Shown here: in pieces, positions 30,909-39,028 of the stretch
Layout of the letters: each line of letters opens with the position of its first letter
How positions within the stretch are numbered: the first letter of the stretch is position 1
Source: Fodinicola acaciae
GTDB lineage: Bacteria; Actinomycetota; Actinomycetes; Mycobacteriales; HKI-0501
Direction: 5' to 3'
Length of the DNA: 64,000 nucleotides
Assembly (NCBI RefSeq): GCF_010993745.1
Contig: NZ_WOTN01000001.1
Location: 2,607,235-2,671,234 of the forward strand
Notes under the pieces: model-generated
Told to the model about the DNA's origin: nothing
Databases searched by the model: none
The model's input: the letters and a program-made list of their open reading frames with translations, nothing else
Translations under genes and position numbers: made by a program

Positions 30909-31856
30909 TCATGTCAGGAAAAACGACGCGGCGACGGCAAGCAGCGCGAGCAGGAACGACCCGGCCAGCAGCTCAGGGACCCGGAAAAGCCGCAGTTTGG
31001 CCCAGAAAACCTCGGCCGCGGCCAGCAGCACGCCGAGCGCGGTCACCTTGGCCGCGAACGCGGCCATCCCCACCACCAGGGCCAGCGGCGCCAGACCGGT
31101 GGCGATACCGGCCGGCAGGAAGAGATTGGCCAGCAGCCCCAGGAAGACGGTCAGCCGCATCGCCGAGGCCAGCTCCACCAGCGCCAGATCGGGGCCGGCG
31201 TATTCCAGGATCATCGCCTCGTGCACCATCGTCAGCTCCAGGTGCGTGGCCGGGTTGTCCACCGGCAGCCGGCCGGTCTCGGCGATGATCACCACCACCA
31301 GCGCCACCGCGGCGAGCAGGCTGGCCGGCGACACCACCTTGGCCGGGTCGGCCAGCGTCCCGGACACGATCGTCGCCAGGTTGGTCGACCCGATCCGTAC
31401 GGACAGCGCGAAAATCGCCACCAACAGGGTCGGCTCGACCAGCGCGATGATCGTCATCTCCCGGCTGGCGCCCATCCCGCCGAACGCCGTGCCGGTGTCC
31501 AGCCCGGCCAGCGCCAGCGCGACCGTTCCAGCCGCCAGCAACGCGACCACCGCGAACAAGTCCGCGACCGGATCCAGCGCGGAGGCCACCGTCACGAACG
31601 GGGCCACCGCCGCGACCACCAACGTGCTGGCCATCAACACCACCGGCGCCGCGACGAACAGGACGCTGGTGCCGCGCGGCCGGATCGGCTCTTTTCCCAG
31701 CAGCTTCCGGATGTCGCGCCACGGCTGCCCTACACCGGCGCCGGCGCGGCCCTCCATCCGGGCCCGTACCTGACGCATCACCCCGACCAGCAGCGGCGAG
31801 CCGGCGACCACGACGGCCACCTGCAGCACTCCTCCGAGGACCCCCAACGCGCTCAT
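30909..31856 (-). CDS. hycD: HycD/NuoH-like membrane subunit
   Basis: 315 residues, about eight helices. It has ARMEGRAGAGVGQPWRDIRKLL, the NuoH/HyfC hallmark loop, and ETGRLPVDNPATHLELTMVHE, the conserved quinone-pocket segment with its acidic residues. It links the hydrophilic arm to the membrane arm. The ATG overlaps the preceding stop (ATGA). Confidence 0.9.
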   Translation of the reverse strand: MSALGVLGGVLQVAVVVAGSPLLVGVMRQVRARMEGRAGAGVGQPWRDIRKLLGKEPIRPRGTSVLFVAAPVVLMASTLVVAAVAPFVTVASALDPVADLFAVVALLAAGTVALALAGLDTGTAFGGMGASREMTIIALVEPTLLVAIFALSVRIGSTNLATIVSGTLADPAKVVSPASLLAAVALVVVIIAETGRLPVDNPATHLELTMVHEAMILEYAGPDLALVELASAMRLTVFLGLLANLFLPAGIATGLAPLALVVGMAAFAAKVTALGVLLAAAEVFWAKLRLFRVPELLAGSFLLALLAVAASFFLT

Positions 31857-33862
31857 CGGGTGACCGCCAGGACGATCAACAGCCCGGTCACCGCGTAGAA
31901 CCCGTAGCCGAGATAGCGGTGCACGCTGCCGGTCGCCAACCGCCGGCCGGCCCGTCCCCACGCGCGTACGGCGGCGATGACCGGCTCGTACAGCCGATGC
32001 TCGATCCGGTCCGGCACGCGCCGCCGGAACTCCACCGCTCGCACCAAATACGCGGATTCGAGGTGGTGGGTGACGTCCACGTCCACCTCGGGCCGCAGCA
32101 CGTTGTCGAACACCCGCTGCAACGGCTCCGCGAACGAGGTCGCGGTGTACTCCATCCGCGCCGACAACGGTCCGCCACCGCAATCCCACAACCGCGCGGC
32201 TACCCGACGATGACGCTGCGCCCGCCAACCGGTCAGCGACCGTACGGCGCCGACCACCGCGAGCGCACCGGCGAGCAGCGCGATGGCCAGCAGAAACGGG
32301 GAAAGTGAGCCGGCCACCGCAGCCAACCGCAGGGTCAGCAGGCCACCGGCGGCCGGCGCCGCGACCGGCCCCAACGCGGGAAGTACGAGGCCCGGTGCCA
32401 GCGCCAGTACGACACAGCCGATGCCGGCCAGCGCCATCCCGGCGAGCATGCTCGGCGGGCTCTCCGAGGCCGCCGCGGCGGCCGGACTTCGAGGCTTGGC
32501 AAGGAAGCCGACGCCGAACGCCTTGACGAACGTGGCCACCGCCAACCCGGCGGTCAGCGCCACCGCGGCGACCGCGACCGGCAGCATGATCGCGGTGGCC
32601 ACGCCGGATGACGGCAGGCCGTGGATCAATGCCTGCAACAGCAGCCATTCGCTCACGAACGCCGTACCCGGCGGCAACGCCGACGCGGCCAGCGCACCCA
32701 ACCCGAAAGCCGCCGTCGTGACCGGCATCCCGGTTCGCAGTCCGCCAAGAGCATCCAGATCACGCGTGCCGGCGGCGCGTACGACCGAACCGGCCGCCAG
32801 GAACAACAACGTCTTGAACGCGGCATGGTTCACCACGTGCAGCAGCGCGGCCGCCATCGCCAAGCCGGCCAACTCGCGATGTCCGGTCGCCGCGAACAGG
32901 CCTGCCGCACCGACCCCGACCAGCACCAGGCCGAGGTTCTCGGTCGTCGAATATCCCAGCAACCGCTTCACATCCGTACTCACCGCGGCCTGCAGGATCC
33001 CGTACACCGCCGACACCGCACCCAGCACGAGCACCACCAGCCACCACCACGCCGGCCCGCCACCGAGCAGATCCACCCCGACCCGCACGATCCCGTACAC
33101 CCCGAGATTCACCATCGCCGCCGACATCAACGCCGACACGTGACTCGGCGCCTCCGGATGCGCGCGCGGCAGCCACGCGTGCAGCGGCACGATCCCCGCC
33201 TTCGACCCGAACCCGGCCAACGTCGCGACAAAGACAATCGCCGCCAGCGTGGGCGGCAGCTGCCGGCCGGCGACCCGCAGCGCCGCGTACGAGTCGTCGC
33301 CGGCGCGGCCGACCAGCACCATCAGGCCGGCCAGGATCGCGACCAGGCCGAGCTGGGTCATGACCGCATACCAAAGGCCCGCACGCGCCACGCTCGGCCG
33401 CAGCCGATGCTCGGCCAGCACCAGGAGCAGCGACGTCAGCGCCATCAACTCCCAGCAGACCAGCAACGTGCTCACGTTCGCGGCCGCCGGCACCACCAGC
33501 ATCGAGGCCACGAACAACGGGAAAACCGCCTGCACCGGCCGGCCGTCCACCCCGTGACCGGCGTACGAGATCCCGTACACCGCGGCCGCCACCGCCACCC
33601 CACCGGTCACCGCGACGAACAACCCACCCAGCGGATCCAACCCCAGCCGCACTCCGGCCAGCGGCAGCAATCCCGGCAACGACAACGAAAAACCATGACC
33701 CGTGACGGCGGCGATGCCGGCGACCACCGCGGCCAGGCCGCAGACGGCCGTAGCAAAACCGACCAGTTTCGTACGCAGGCCGGCCGGGCACACGATTCCG
33801 GCGACGGACGCCACCACGCCTGCCGCCAGCGCTATCCCCAGCGCCGCTCCGGCCAGGCTCAT
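31853..33862 (-). CDS. HyfB/NuoL-like proton-translocating subunit
   Basis: 669 residues. The Proton_antipo_M core has LVCWELMALTSLLLVLAEH, GSKAGIVPLHAWLPRAHPEAPSHVSALMSAAMVNLGVYG and the VNHAAFKTLLFLAAGSV lysine helix. A C-terminal extension ends in a further helix. Corresponds to Rv0083. Start ATG 33862 overlaps the NuoB-like stop (ATGA). Confidence 0.9.
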   Translation of the reverse strand: MSLAGAALGIALAAGVVASVAGIVCPAGLRTKLVGFATAVCGLAAVVAGIAAVTGHGFSLSLPGLLPLAGVRLGLDPLGGLFVAVTGGVAVAAAVYGISYAGHGVDGRPVQAVFPLFVASMLVVPAAANVSTLLVCWELMALTSLLLVLAEHRLRPSVARAGLWYAVMTQLGLVAILAGLMVLVGRAGDDSYAALRVAGRQLPPTLAAIVFVATLAGFGSKAGIVPLHAWLPRAHPEAPSHVSALMSAAMVNLGVYGIVRVGVDLLGGGPAWWWLVVLVLGAVSAVYGILQAAVSTDVKRLLGYSTTENLGLVLVGVGAAGLFAATGHRELAGLAMAAALLHVVNHAAFKTLLFLAAGSVVRAAGTRDLDALGGLRTGMPVTTAAFGLGALAASALPPGTAFVSEWLLLQALIHGLPSSGVATAIMLPVAVAAVALTAGLAVATFVKAFGVGFLAKPRSPAAAAASESPPSMLAGMALAGIGCVVLALAPGLVLPALGPVAAPAAGGLLTLRLAAVAGSLSPFLLAIALLAGALAVVGAVRSLTGWRAQRHRRVAARLWDCGGGPLSARMEYTATSFAEPLQRVFDNVLRPEVDVDVTHHLESAYLVRAVEFRRRVPDRIEHRLYEPVIAAVRAWGRAGRRLATGSVHRYLGYGFYAVTGLLIVLAVTR

Positions 33863-34356
33863 CGACCGGTCAGCTGGCGCAACGCAGCGGTGATCGCCTC
33901 CGGCCGCGGTGGACAACCCGGCACCTCGACATCGACCGGCACCACGTCACCAACCGCACCGGCCACACCGTACGCGCCGGCGAACACCCCGCAGTTGCGA
34001 GCGCAGTCGCCAACCGCGACCACCAGTTTCGGAGCCGGCACCGCCTCGTACGTACGCCGCAGTGGCACCGCCATGTTGCGCGTCACCGGCCCGGTCACCA
34101 GCAGAGCATCCGCGTGCCGCGGCGACGCCACCAGCCGCGCACCGTACCGCTCGGCGTCGTACACCGGGCCGAACGCCGACCCGATCTCCACCTCACACCC
34201 GTTACAGGAACCGGCGTCCACGTGCCGTACCTGCACCGACCCGCCGAGGCTCGCCGCGGCCGGCAACGCCTCAACAGGTGGTGGAGCCGGCTCGGCCACC
34301 CGTCCCGTCCGGCGGATCTTGCGCCACAAACCCCACACGCTCGTCTGTCTCCCCAT
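33859..34356 (-). CDS. NuoB/HycG-like iron-sulfur subunit
   Basis: 165 residues. All four N2-type 4Fe-4S ligands are visible: Cys51 and Cys54 in GSCNGCEVEIG, Cys118 in VGDCARNCG, and Cys148 in PGCPPRPE. The cluster next to the missing NiFe site is therefore kept. It lies 4 nt behind the ArsR regulator gene and corresponds to Rv0082. Confidence 0.9.
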   Translation of the reverse strand: MGRQTSVWGLWRKIRRTGRVAEPAPPPVEALPAAASLGGSVQVRHVDAGSCNGCEVEIGSAFGPVYDAERYGARLVASPRHADALLVTGPVTRNMAVPLRRTYEAVPAPKLVVAVGDCARNCGVFAGAYGVAGAVGDVVPVDVEVPGCPPRPEAITAALRQLTGR

Positions 34357-34360
34357 TTCG

Positions 34361-34705
34361 CTACTTGCGCGCTCCGGACGCCGGCTTGCGCAGGTCCTCC
34401 AGCAGCTCCACCTGACCGGTCAACACCGTCGTCAGGATCGTCCGCGCCACCGCCAGCAACTCCGCGACATGAGCACTGGTCAACGAATAGAAAACCGTCG
34501 CACCCTCCTTGCGCGTCACCACCAGCCCGGCACGCCGCAACACCGCCAGGTGCTGCGACAGGTTCGCCGCCTCGATCCCCACCTCCGGCAACATCTCCGC
34601 GACCGCGTGCTCGCGCTCGCTGAGCAACTCCAGCACCCGGATCCGCGCCGGATGTCCGAGCGTCTTGAAAAACTCCGCCTTCAGCTGGTACAGAGGCCTA
34701 CTCAT
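34361..34705 (-). CDS. ArsR-family regulator, Rv0081-like
   Basis: 114 residues. The start PLYQLKAEFFKTLGHPARIRVLELL and winged helix IEAANLSQHLAVLRRAGLV closely match Rv0081, the hub regulator heading the mycobacterial Rv0081-Rv0087 operon. Metal-type ArsR cysteines are absent. It is the first gene of the seven-gene complex I-like operon, which it probably autoregulates. Confidence 0.9.
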   Translation of the reverse strand: MSRPLYQLKAEFFKTLGHPARIRVLELLSEREHAVAEMLPEVGIEAANLSQHLAVLRRAGLVVTRKEGATVFYSLTSAHVAELLAVARTILTTVLTGQVELLEDLRKPASGARK

Positions 34706-34718
34706 CCGCGCCTCCAGT

Positions 34719-34732
34719 GGGACCCGTGGCCA
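34719..34732 (-). promoter_or_regulatory. Possible DevR-type box before Rv0081-like gene (as read on plus strand)
   Basis: GGGAC-CCGT-GGCCA on the plus strand. It is only 13 bp from the ATG at 34705, much closer than the other boxes, and it points the other way. It may be fortuitous or act differently. Confidence 0.3.
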
Positions 34733-35113
34733 TCCATGTCCTCATGCGGCGATCCTTCCGCGTCGCAGCCGTACGAGAAACCAACGCGCCACGGCATCGC
34801 AATACTCAGCAACTGCGAACTTTAGCAACTCCTTACAACCGACGCGACCGTGAACGGCGGATTCGAGGATGGCGCGCCGGAACTGATGCGGGCTGATGTC
34901 CAACCGATCGCCTCGCCACGGCGCTCCGTGTGATCGGTCTGGATGCTGATCACTTCAGCCAGGCGCACCCCGTTGGATGCGTACGGAGGACGGCCAAGAC
35001 TCGCCGAACGCCGAAGGTCTTGCCAGCACATTCGCAGTTTTCGCTGTTCATCTGACCTGAGGTCCGCCCCCTCAACACCTGCAAGGACCGACTTTCACAT
35101 CCGCGCTTCAATG
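34733..35113. other. Non-coding stretch between hyc-like operon and SDR gene
   Basis: About 380 bp with no convincing gene on either strand. It must hold the promoter of the Rv0081-like operon. Local base composition is slightly lower in GC than the flanking genes. Confidence 0.4.
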
Positions 35114-35131
35114 TGCAAGTATGAACTTGCA
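35114..35131. promoter_or_regulatory. Inverted-repeat operator TGCAAGT-N4-ACTTGCA (copy 1)
   Basis: Perfect 7-bp arms with spacer ATGA, 26 bp before the SDR start codon. An identical-arm copy is at 36755-36772, upstream of the SRPBCC-ArsR operon. The ArsR protein encoded at 35920-36294 is the natural candidate ligand. Confidence 0.65.
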
Positions 35132-35157
35132 CTGCGGCGAGCGACAAAGGAGGACGG

Positions 35158-35958
35158 ATGCATATCGATTTGGTGTCGAAGACCGCACTGGTCACCGGGT
35201 CCACTTCGGGGATGGGCTACGCGACCGCGAAGGCACTGGCGGTGGCCGGTGCTCGCGTCGTCGTACACGGCAGCAGCGACGAGACCGTGAGCGGCGCGGT
35301 GGATCGCCTCCGACAGGACGTACCGGGCAGCGACGTCGCCGGGCACAGCGCGCGACTGGAGGATCCGGACGCGGTGTCCGATCTCATCGACGCGGTCCCG
35401 GACGTCGACATCCTGGTCAGCAACGCCGGTCCGACGCACTCGACGTCGGTGTTCGACATCAGCCTCGCCGAATGGCGCGCGCAGCTGGACATCTACCTCA
35501 CGGCTGGCATGTTGTTGGGGCGGCACCATCTGGCCCGCATGATCGACCGCGGCTGGGGTCGGATGCTCTTCGGCGCCGGCCTGACCTGCAGCTACAGTCC
35601 GGCCGCGCCCTCGCTGGACACAATGACCGCCTGGCTCACCTGCAAGTCGGCAATGCTGGGCCTGTCCAGGGGGTTCGCCGAGATCGCCGCCGGGCGCGGC
35701 GTCACGGTCAACTCGTTCGTTCCCGGGCCGACCATGACCGAGGAGAAATACCTGTCGATCGATCCGCCGATGGATGGAACCTTCGAACAGTTCGGTCGCG
35801 ACTACTTCACCGGGCCGGGATCCTCGTCGCTGCTGCGGAGGTTCCTCCAGCCCGACGAGGTCGCCAATTTCATCGTGTTTTTGGCCTCCCCACAGGCATC
35901 CGGGATCACCGGCGCGGCACTACGGGTCGACGGCGGCATCATCCGGTCGATCCTGTGA
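35158..35958 (+). CDS. Short-chain dehydrogenase/reductase with altered active site
   Basis: 266 residues with the SDR Rossmann fold: TGSTSGMGYATAK near the N-terminus, VSNAGP, and the C-terminal GAALRVDGG. The catalytic YxxxK motif reads WLTCK (AWLTCKSAML), with the Tyr replaced by Trp, while the Lys is kept. Either the chemistry is changed or another residue supplies the proton. A perfect AAAGGAGG ribosome site precedes ATG 35158. The 3' end overlaps the convergent ArsR gene by 39 nt, and the promoter carries the TGCAAGT operator. Confidence 0.9.
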   Translation: MHIDLVSKTALVTGSTSGMGYATAKALAVAGARVVVHGSSDETVSGAVDRLRQDVPGSDVAGHSARLEDPDAVSDLIDAVPDVDILVSNAGPTHSTSVFDISLAEWRAQLDIYLTAGMLLGRHHLARMIDRGWGRMLFGAGLTCSYSPAAPSLDTMTAWLTCKSAMLGLSRGFAEIAAGRGVTVNSFVPGPTMTEEKYLSIDPPMDGTFEQFGRDYFTGPGSSSLLRRFLQPDEVANFIVFLASPQASGITGAALRVDGGIIRSIL

Positions 35959-36294
35959 CGCAGTCGCCTTCCCCGTTTCGGCGGCGTACTTGAGCGCCTG
36001 CAGGCTGCGCTGCCACGCCCGCGTACGCGCCGTCAGCCAGGACGCGGCGATCCCCAGCGCGTACGGCTGGACGGTGAACAGCACCTGCCGGCCGACCTTG
36101 CGACTGGCGACCAGACCGGCACCGCCCAACACGGTCAGATGCTGGACGACCGCCTGCCGGGTCACCGGCAGGCGCGCCGCCAGTGTCGTCGCGCTGGAGT
36201 CCGGGCTCGCCTCCAACAACTCCAGCAGACGCCGCCGGGTGGGGTCCGCCAACGCCGCGAAGATGACGCCGACGTGCTCATCCGGACCGATCAT
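35920..36294 (-). CDS. ArsR-family transcriptional regulator
   Basis: 124 residues. A winged-helix domain starts IFAALADPTRRRLLELLE, with recognition region LPVTRQAVVQHLTVLGGAGLVASRKVGRQ, the form usually found beside SRPBCC/AHSA1 proteins. The ATG at 36294 is 5 nt after the SRPBCC stop codon, so they form an operon. It is probably the repressor binding TGCAAGT-N4-ACTTGCA in front of its own operon and of the SDR gene. Confidence 0.88.
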   Translation of the reverse strand: MIGPDEHVGVIFAALADPTRRRLLELLEASPDSSATTLAARLPVTRQAVVQHLTVLGGAGLVASRKVGRQVLFTVQPYALGIAASWLTARTRAWQRSLQALKYAAETGKATASQDRPDDAAVDP

Positions 36295-36299
36295 GAGCG

Positions 36300-36731
36300 T
36301 TACGCCCGCGCCCGTGCGGCCAGACCGGCCAGTTGCTCCCGCCACCCGCCGACGTTGCCCTCCCGAGCCGAACCACGCCCCTGCGCCGGCAGGTCCAACG
36401 CGGTGAAACCACTCTCCACCAACCGAACCTCGACCCCACCGGGGCGTTCGGTCACGAAGAACTCCACCAAAGTGGACCGGCCCGGCACCGGCTCCGCACC
36501 GGGAAAGGCGCTCGCCCAACGGAACGCGACATAGCTGCGCGGCCGGATCCGCGCCACCTCGACGATGAACCGGCCCCACTGCGCGCTCTCACGCACGACC
36601 CGCTCCCCCGCCGCGCGCGTACTGACGACCGCACCGTCCGACGGCACCCACCAACCGGGCTCGGTGACCAACTCCCACACCCGATCCAACCCAGCCTCGA
36701 TGGTGATCGTCTGCTCGATCGCGTCGTCCAC
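36300..36731 (-). CDS. SRPBCC (AHSA1-like) domain protein
   Basis: 143 residues. It begins IEQTITIEAGLDRVWELVTEPGWW and ends GGWREQLAGL, the usual helix-grip ligand-binding fold. The GTG at 36731 has GGAGG 8 nt upstream; GTG 36737 is too close to that site. ArsR-SRPBCC pairs are common; the ligand is unknown. Confidence 0.85.
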   Translation of the reverse strand: MDDAIEQTITIEAGLDRVWELVTEPGWWVPSDGAVVSTRAAGERVVRESAQWGRFIVEVARIRPRSYVAFRWASAFPGAEPVPGRSTLVEFFVTERPGGVEVRLVESGFTALDLPAQGRGSAREGNVGGWREQLAGLAARARA

Positions 36732-36754
36732 GCGCACCGCCTCCCGACCTCACC

Positions 36755-36772
36755 TGCAAGTGGTCACTTGCA
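36755..36772. promoter_or_regulatory. Inverted-repeat operator TGCAAGT-N4-ACTTGCA (copy 2)
   Basis: The same 7-bp arms as at 35114-35131, spacer GGTC, 23 bp upstream of the SRPBCC GTG. Supports autoregulation of the SRPBCC-ArsR operon. Confidence 0.65.
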
Positions 36773-36860
36773 AAGGATAGACCGGGATCTCCGGCGCATC
36801 GCCTTGGCCTTGCCGGCCAGTTCCTCTGTCTTTGTTGCCGATGTTCTCGCCCAGACCCAT
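36764..36860 (-). pseudogene. Frameshifted, truncated CsbD-like remnant
   Basis: An ATG at 36860 with a good ribosome site (GGGAG, 8 nt) opens MGLGENIGNK, the CsbD stress-protein start. After codon 10 a one-base shift restores TEELAGKAKAM, the next part of the CsbD pattern; in the unshifted frame the reading is unlike any CsbD. Both frames stop within or next to the ArsR operator region, well short of the usual 55-65 residues. Confidence 0.5.
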
Positions 36861-36957
36861 GACGTGCACTCCCTTCGCACTGGCCACGGTCACCGAAAGG
36901 CGTGCGTCCGCGTGGACCACTACGGTGTGCCTGACACCTCGGAGAGGAATCCGGTCC

Positions 36958-37485
36958 GTGGAGACGGACGCACTCAACACGCTGCGCCTCGCCGACCCAG
37001 CGTCCCGACGCTCAGGCCTGTTGGCCATGCGGCCACCCAATGCCGGAGCCAACTGGTGGCTCGGCGTGATCCAGCACGTCACGCTGCGCGCGACCGGTCC
37101 CGCAATGCCCGATGCGCACCGGCGGTCGTGGGCGGAACTGTCCATGAACGCCCTGGAGGCCGCGCTCGAGACCGGTGCACTGGACGCGCAAGAAGTGGCG
37201 ACCCGGCAAGCGTGGCTGTGCCGCAGCCTGGCCGCCGATGATCGGCCGCCGAGCCTGCGGCCAGACAGCGCCGCCCGCCGTTGTCTCTCGCTCGTCGGGA
37301 TGTCACCGGCCGAGGTGGCCGCGACGCGATGGTCGTTGCGAGTCAAGGACGCGCCAAAGATAAGAAAGCTGCGCCGCATCCGCATCCTGGTAGTCGCCGC
37401 AGTGGGGCTCGCACCACAGATCGAGGACGACGAATTACTCCACGAACTCGCCGAATGGCGCGAGATCGCCCCGACCCTGCCCTGA
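36958..37485 (+). CDS. Hypothetical protein
   Basis: 175 residues, not recognised. It is largely helical, Ala/Leu/Arg-rich, soluble, and has no signal peptide. Motifs such as GANWWLGVIQHVTLR and SWAELSMNALEAALETGALD are visible, and there is a hydrophobic segment RILVVAAVGLAPQ near residue 145. GTG 36958 is preceded by GGAGAGGAA at 8 nt, better than the in-frame ATG at 36832. High third-position GC supports real coding. Confidence 0.6.
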   Translation: METDALNTLRLADPASRRSGLLAMRPPNAGANWWLGVIQHVTLRATGPAMPDAHRRSWAELSMNALEAALETGALDAQEVATRQAWLCRSLAADDRPPSLRPDSAARRCLSLVGMSPAEVAATRWSLRVKDAPKIRKLRRIRILVVAAVGLAPQIEDDELLHELAEWREIAPTLP

Positions 37486-37513
37486 CAAACGTCACGGCGA
37501 AAATTCCAGTGCA

Positions 37514-37547
37514 GCCGAACGGGTCCGGGACCACCGATCAGTTCGGC
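37514..37547. terminator. Weak bidirectional hairpin
   Basis: Stem GCCGAAC with GTTCGGC around a 20-nt loop, between a convergent hypothetical gene and the RibD-like gene. It overlaps the latter's stop codon. Confidence 0.35.
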
Positions 37548-38089
37548 ACATAGCGCAGCTCGAGGACCCCGCTGGAGAAGGCGGTGCTTTTCACCAGACG
37601 CAGCCGCAGGGCCTGGTCCAGTTCCGGGAACAGTGCCGCGCCTTTGCCGGTGGCGGCGGGGAGCACCCACAGGCGGTATTCGTCGACCACGCCGAGCCTG
37701 ATCAGTGAGTGCATGAACGCGGTGCCGCCGGCGGCGACCAGGTCCTTACCTGGCTCGGCCTTGAGCTTGGCGATCTCCTCGACGGTGTCGCCGCTGGCGA
37801 TCCTGGTTTCGGGCCAGTCGTCGGCGGTGGCGAGCGTACGGGAGAACACCACCTTGGGGATCTCGTTCATGGCCTTGGCCGAGGGATGGTCGCTGTTCGG
37901 CCAGAATCCGGCCATGGCCTCGTAGGTGTTGCGGCCCATCAGGAAAGCGCCAGCCTCCCACAGCTGGTCGACGAAGTATTCCTCCTGTTCGGGGTCGTCG
38001 ATCGACATCATGACGTCCCGGATTCCGTTGTCGCCGTCGGCGCTCTTGCCGTCGAGCGAGACGTAGAATCCCAGGATCAGCTTGCGCAT
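37538..38089 (-). CDS. Dihydrofolate reductase-like (RibD C-terminal domain) protein
   Basis: 183 residues of the RibD_C/YyaP family. It has the start MRKLILGFYVSLDGKSA, middle FLMGRNTYEAMAGFWP, and C-terminal DEYRLWVLPAATGKGAALFPEL. It is predicted to be an NADPH-dependent reductase; the physiological substrate is unknown. ATG 38089 with GGAG 6 nt upstream. Directly upstream lies a decayed relative. Confidence 0.88.
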   Translation of the reverse strand: MRKLILGFYVSLDGKSADGDNGIRDVMMSIDDPEQEEYFVDQLWEAGAFLMGRNTYEAMAGFWPNSDHPSAKAMNEIPKVVFSRTLATADDWPETRIASGDTVEEIAKLKAEPGKDLVAAGGTAFMHSLIRLGVVDEYRLWVLPAATGKGAALFPELDQALRLRLVKSTAFSSGVLELRYVPN

Positions 38090-38099
38090 GTCGTTCTCC

Positions 38100-38350
38100 A
38101 GTTTCGTTGTCGTGCTGGGACGTTCCCAGCAGGCGGTCAAGCTCGGTACGACCGCACCCAGGCAGGCAGACTCCAGCGCGGCGAGAAACTCATCGTCCTC
38201 CAGTGGCCAGTTGGCCGACCGGTGTGTAGACCACGTACAGGACACCGTCGCCGAACGCCGTGGTCCTGGCGAGGTCGAGATCGAAGGTGTTGTCGCCGAA
38301 CAGGCGTTGCCCGGCGCCGATGACCGTGGGCCTTCGCGTACGCGAGCGCC
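38100..38350 (-). pseudogene. Decayed RibD_C-like fragment
   Basis: In one minus-strand frame the piece VIGAGQRLFGDNTFDLDLAR followed by TTAFGDGVLYVVYTPVGQ matches the C-terminal end of RibD_C proteins (GGGxxLF ... SGVxxLxY). No N-terminal domain is in frame, and the reading is broken on both sides. From 38351 to 38563 nothing recognisable is seen. Confidence 0.45.
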
Positions 38351-38563
38351 AACATGACCAGAGCAGTGGCCGCCGTCCACGCGATCCCACCAAGCGACCC
38401 GCCGGTCGCGCACCTCGACGACGCCGCGATCGCCGACTCGAACAGGGCTGGAGCGACCGGGAGCCGTCACGAACATTTGGCGCGAAGACGGCGGCGCGTG
38501 GCCCCAAACGCCACACGGAGGCGGCTATTTGGGCAACGCTGTCAGCGCCATCCGACACGGATG

Positions 38564-38935
38564 TCAGAACGAGTCGCCGAAGGCCCAGTGTTCGATCAGC
38601 TGTCCGTCGCGTACTCGGACCATGTCCATGGCGTTGATCCGAAACCGCCGGCCGGTCGGTGGCCGGCCGAAGAAGTCACCGGTGTGCGTGCCGCTGATCG
38701 TGTAGCGGTTGCACACCCATTCGCCGGTTTCGACGCTGTTCTCCAGGGTGATCTGCCAATCCGGGACGCCGGCGACGATGCGTTCCCATTTCGTCCGCCA
38801 GTCCTGCCGGGTGAATACCTCACCCTGGTCGATCGAGGTCTCGGCGACGTACTGGAGCGAGGTGTCCAGGTCTCCTCGCGCCCGGCCGGCGATGATCGCG
38901 TCGACCACCTCGCCGGGAGTGAGAGGACTGCTCAT
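38564..38935 (-). CDS. SnoaL/NTF2-like polyketide cyclase-family protein
   Basis: 123 residues. A cone-shaped NTF2 fold is suggested by VVDAIIAGRARGDLD, WRTKWERIVAGVPDWQITLEN, GTHTGDFFGRPPTGRRF and the C-terminal RDGQLIEHWAFGD. It is probably an ester-cyclase/isomerase-like or ligand-binding protein. ATG 38935 follows GGAG at 7 nt. It diverges from a TetR regulator with two operators between them. Confidence 0.88.
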   Translation of the reverse strand: MSSPLTPGEVVDAIIAGRARGDLDTSLQYVAETSIDQGEVFTRQDWRTKWERIVAGVPDWQITLENSVETGEWVCNRYTISGTHTGDFFGRPPTGRRFRINAMDMVRVRDGQLIEHWAFGDSF

Positions 38936-38957
38936 CTGGACTCTCCTTCGAATAAAT

Positions 38958-39006
38958 CGGGGACTGTCCCCGCTTTGGTTCGGGTAGCATACGGGGAGCA
39001 TCCCCG
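38958..39006. promoter_or_regulatory. Two tandem TetR-type operators CGGGGA-N3-TCCCCG
   Basis: CGGGGACTGTCCCCG at 38958-38972 and CGGGGAGCATCCCCG at 38992-39006, both perfect 6-bp arms with 3-nt spacers and centres 34 bp apart. They fill the divergent SnoaL/TetR promoter. Confidence 0.7.
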
Positions 39007-39028
39007 TTTTGGCTAGAGGGGTGGTGTG

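Noticed and set aside
27268-34356. Operon as a functional formate hydrogenlyase or hydrogenase
   Set aside because: All four NiFe-binding Cys are replaced and no formate dehydrogenase or maturation genes are present.
34822-35031. Minus-strand 69-codon frame in the gap before the SDR gene
   Set aside because: No ribosome site or recognisable motif, and a composition unlike the neighbouring genes.
38958-38972. CGGGGACTGTCCCCG as a DevR box
   Set aside because: The spacer is 3 nt, a second identical-type repeat sits 34 bp away, and the pair flanks a TetR start, so a TetR operator is the simpler reading.
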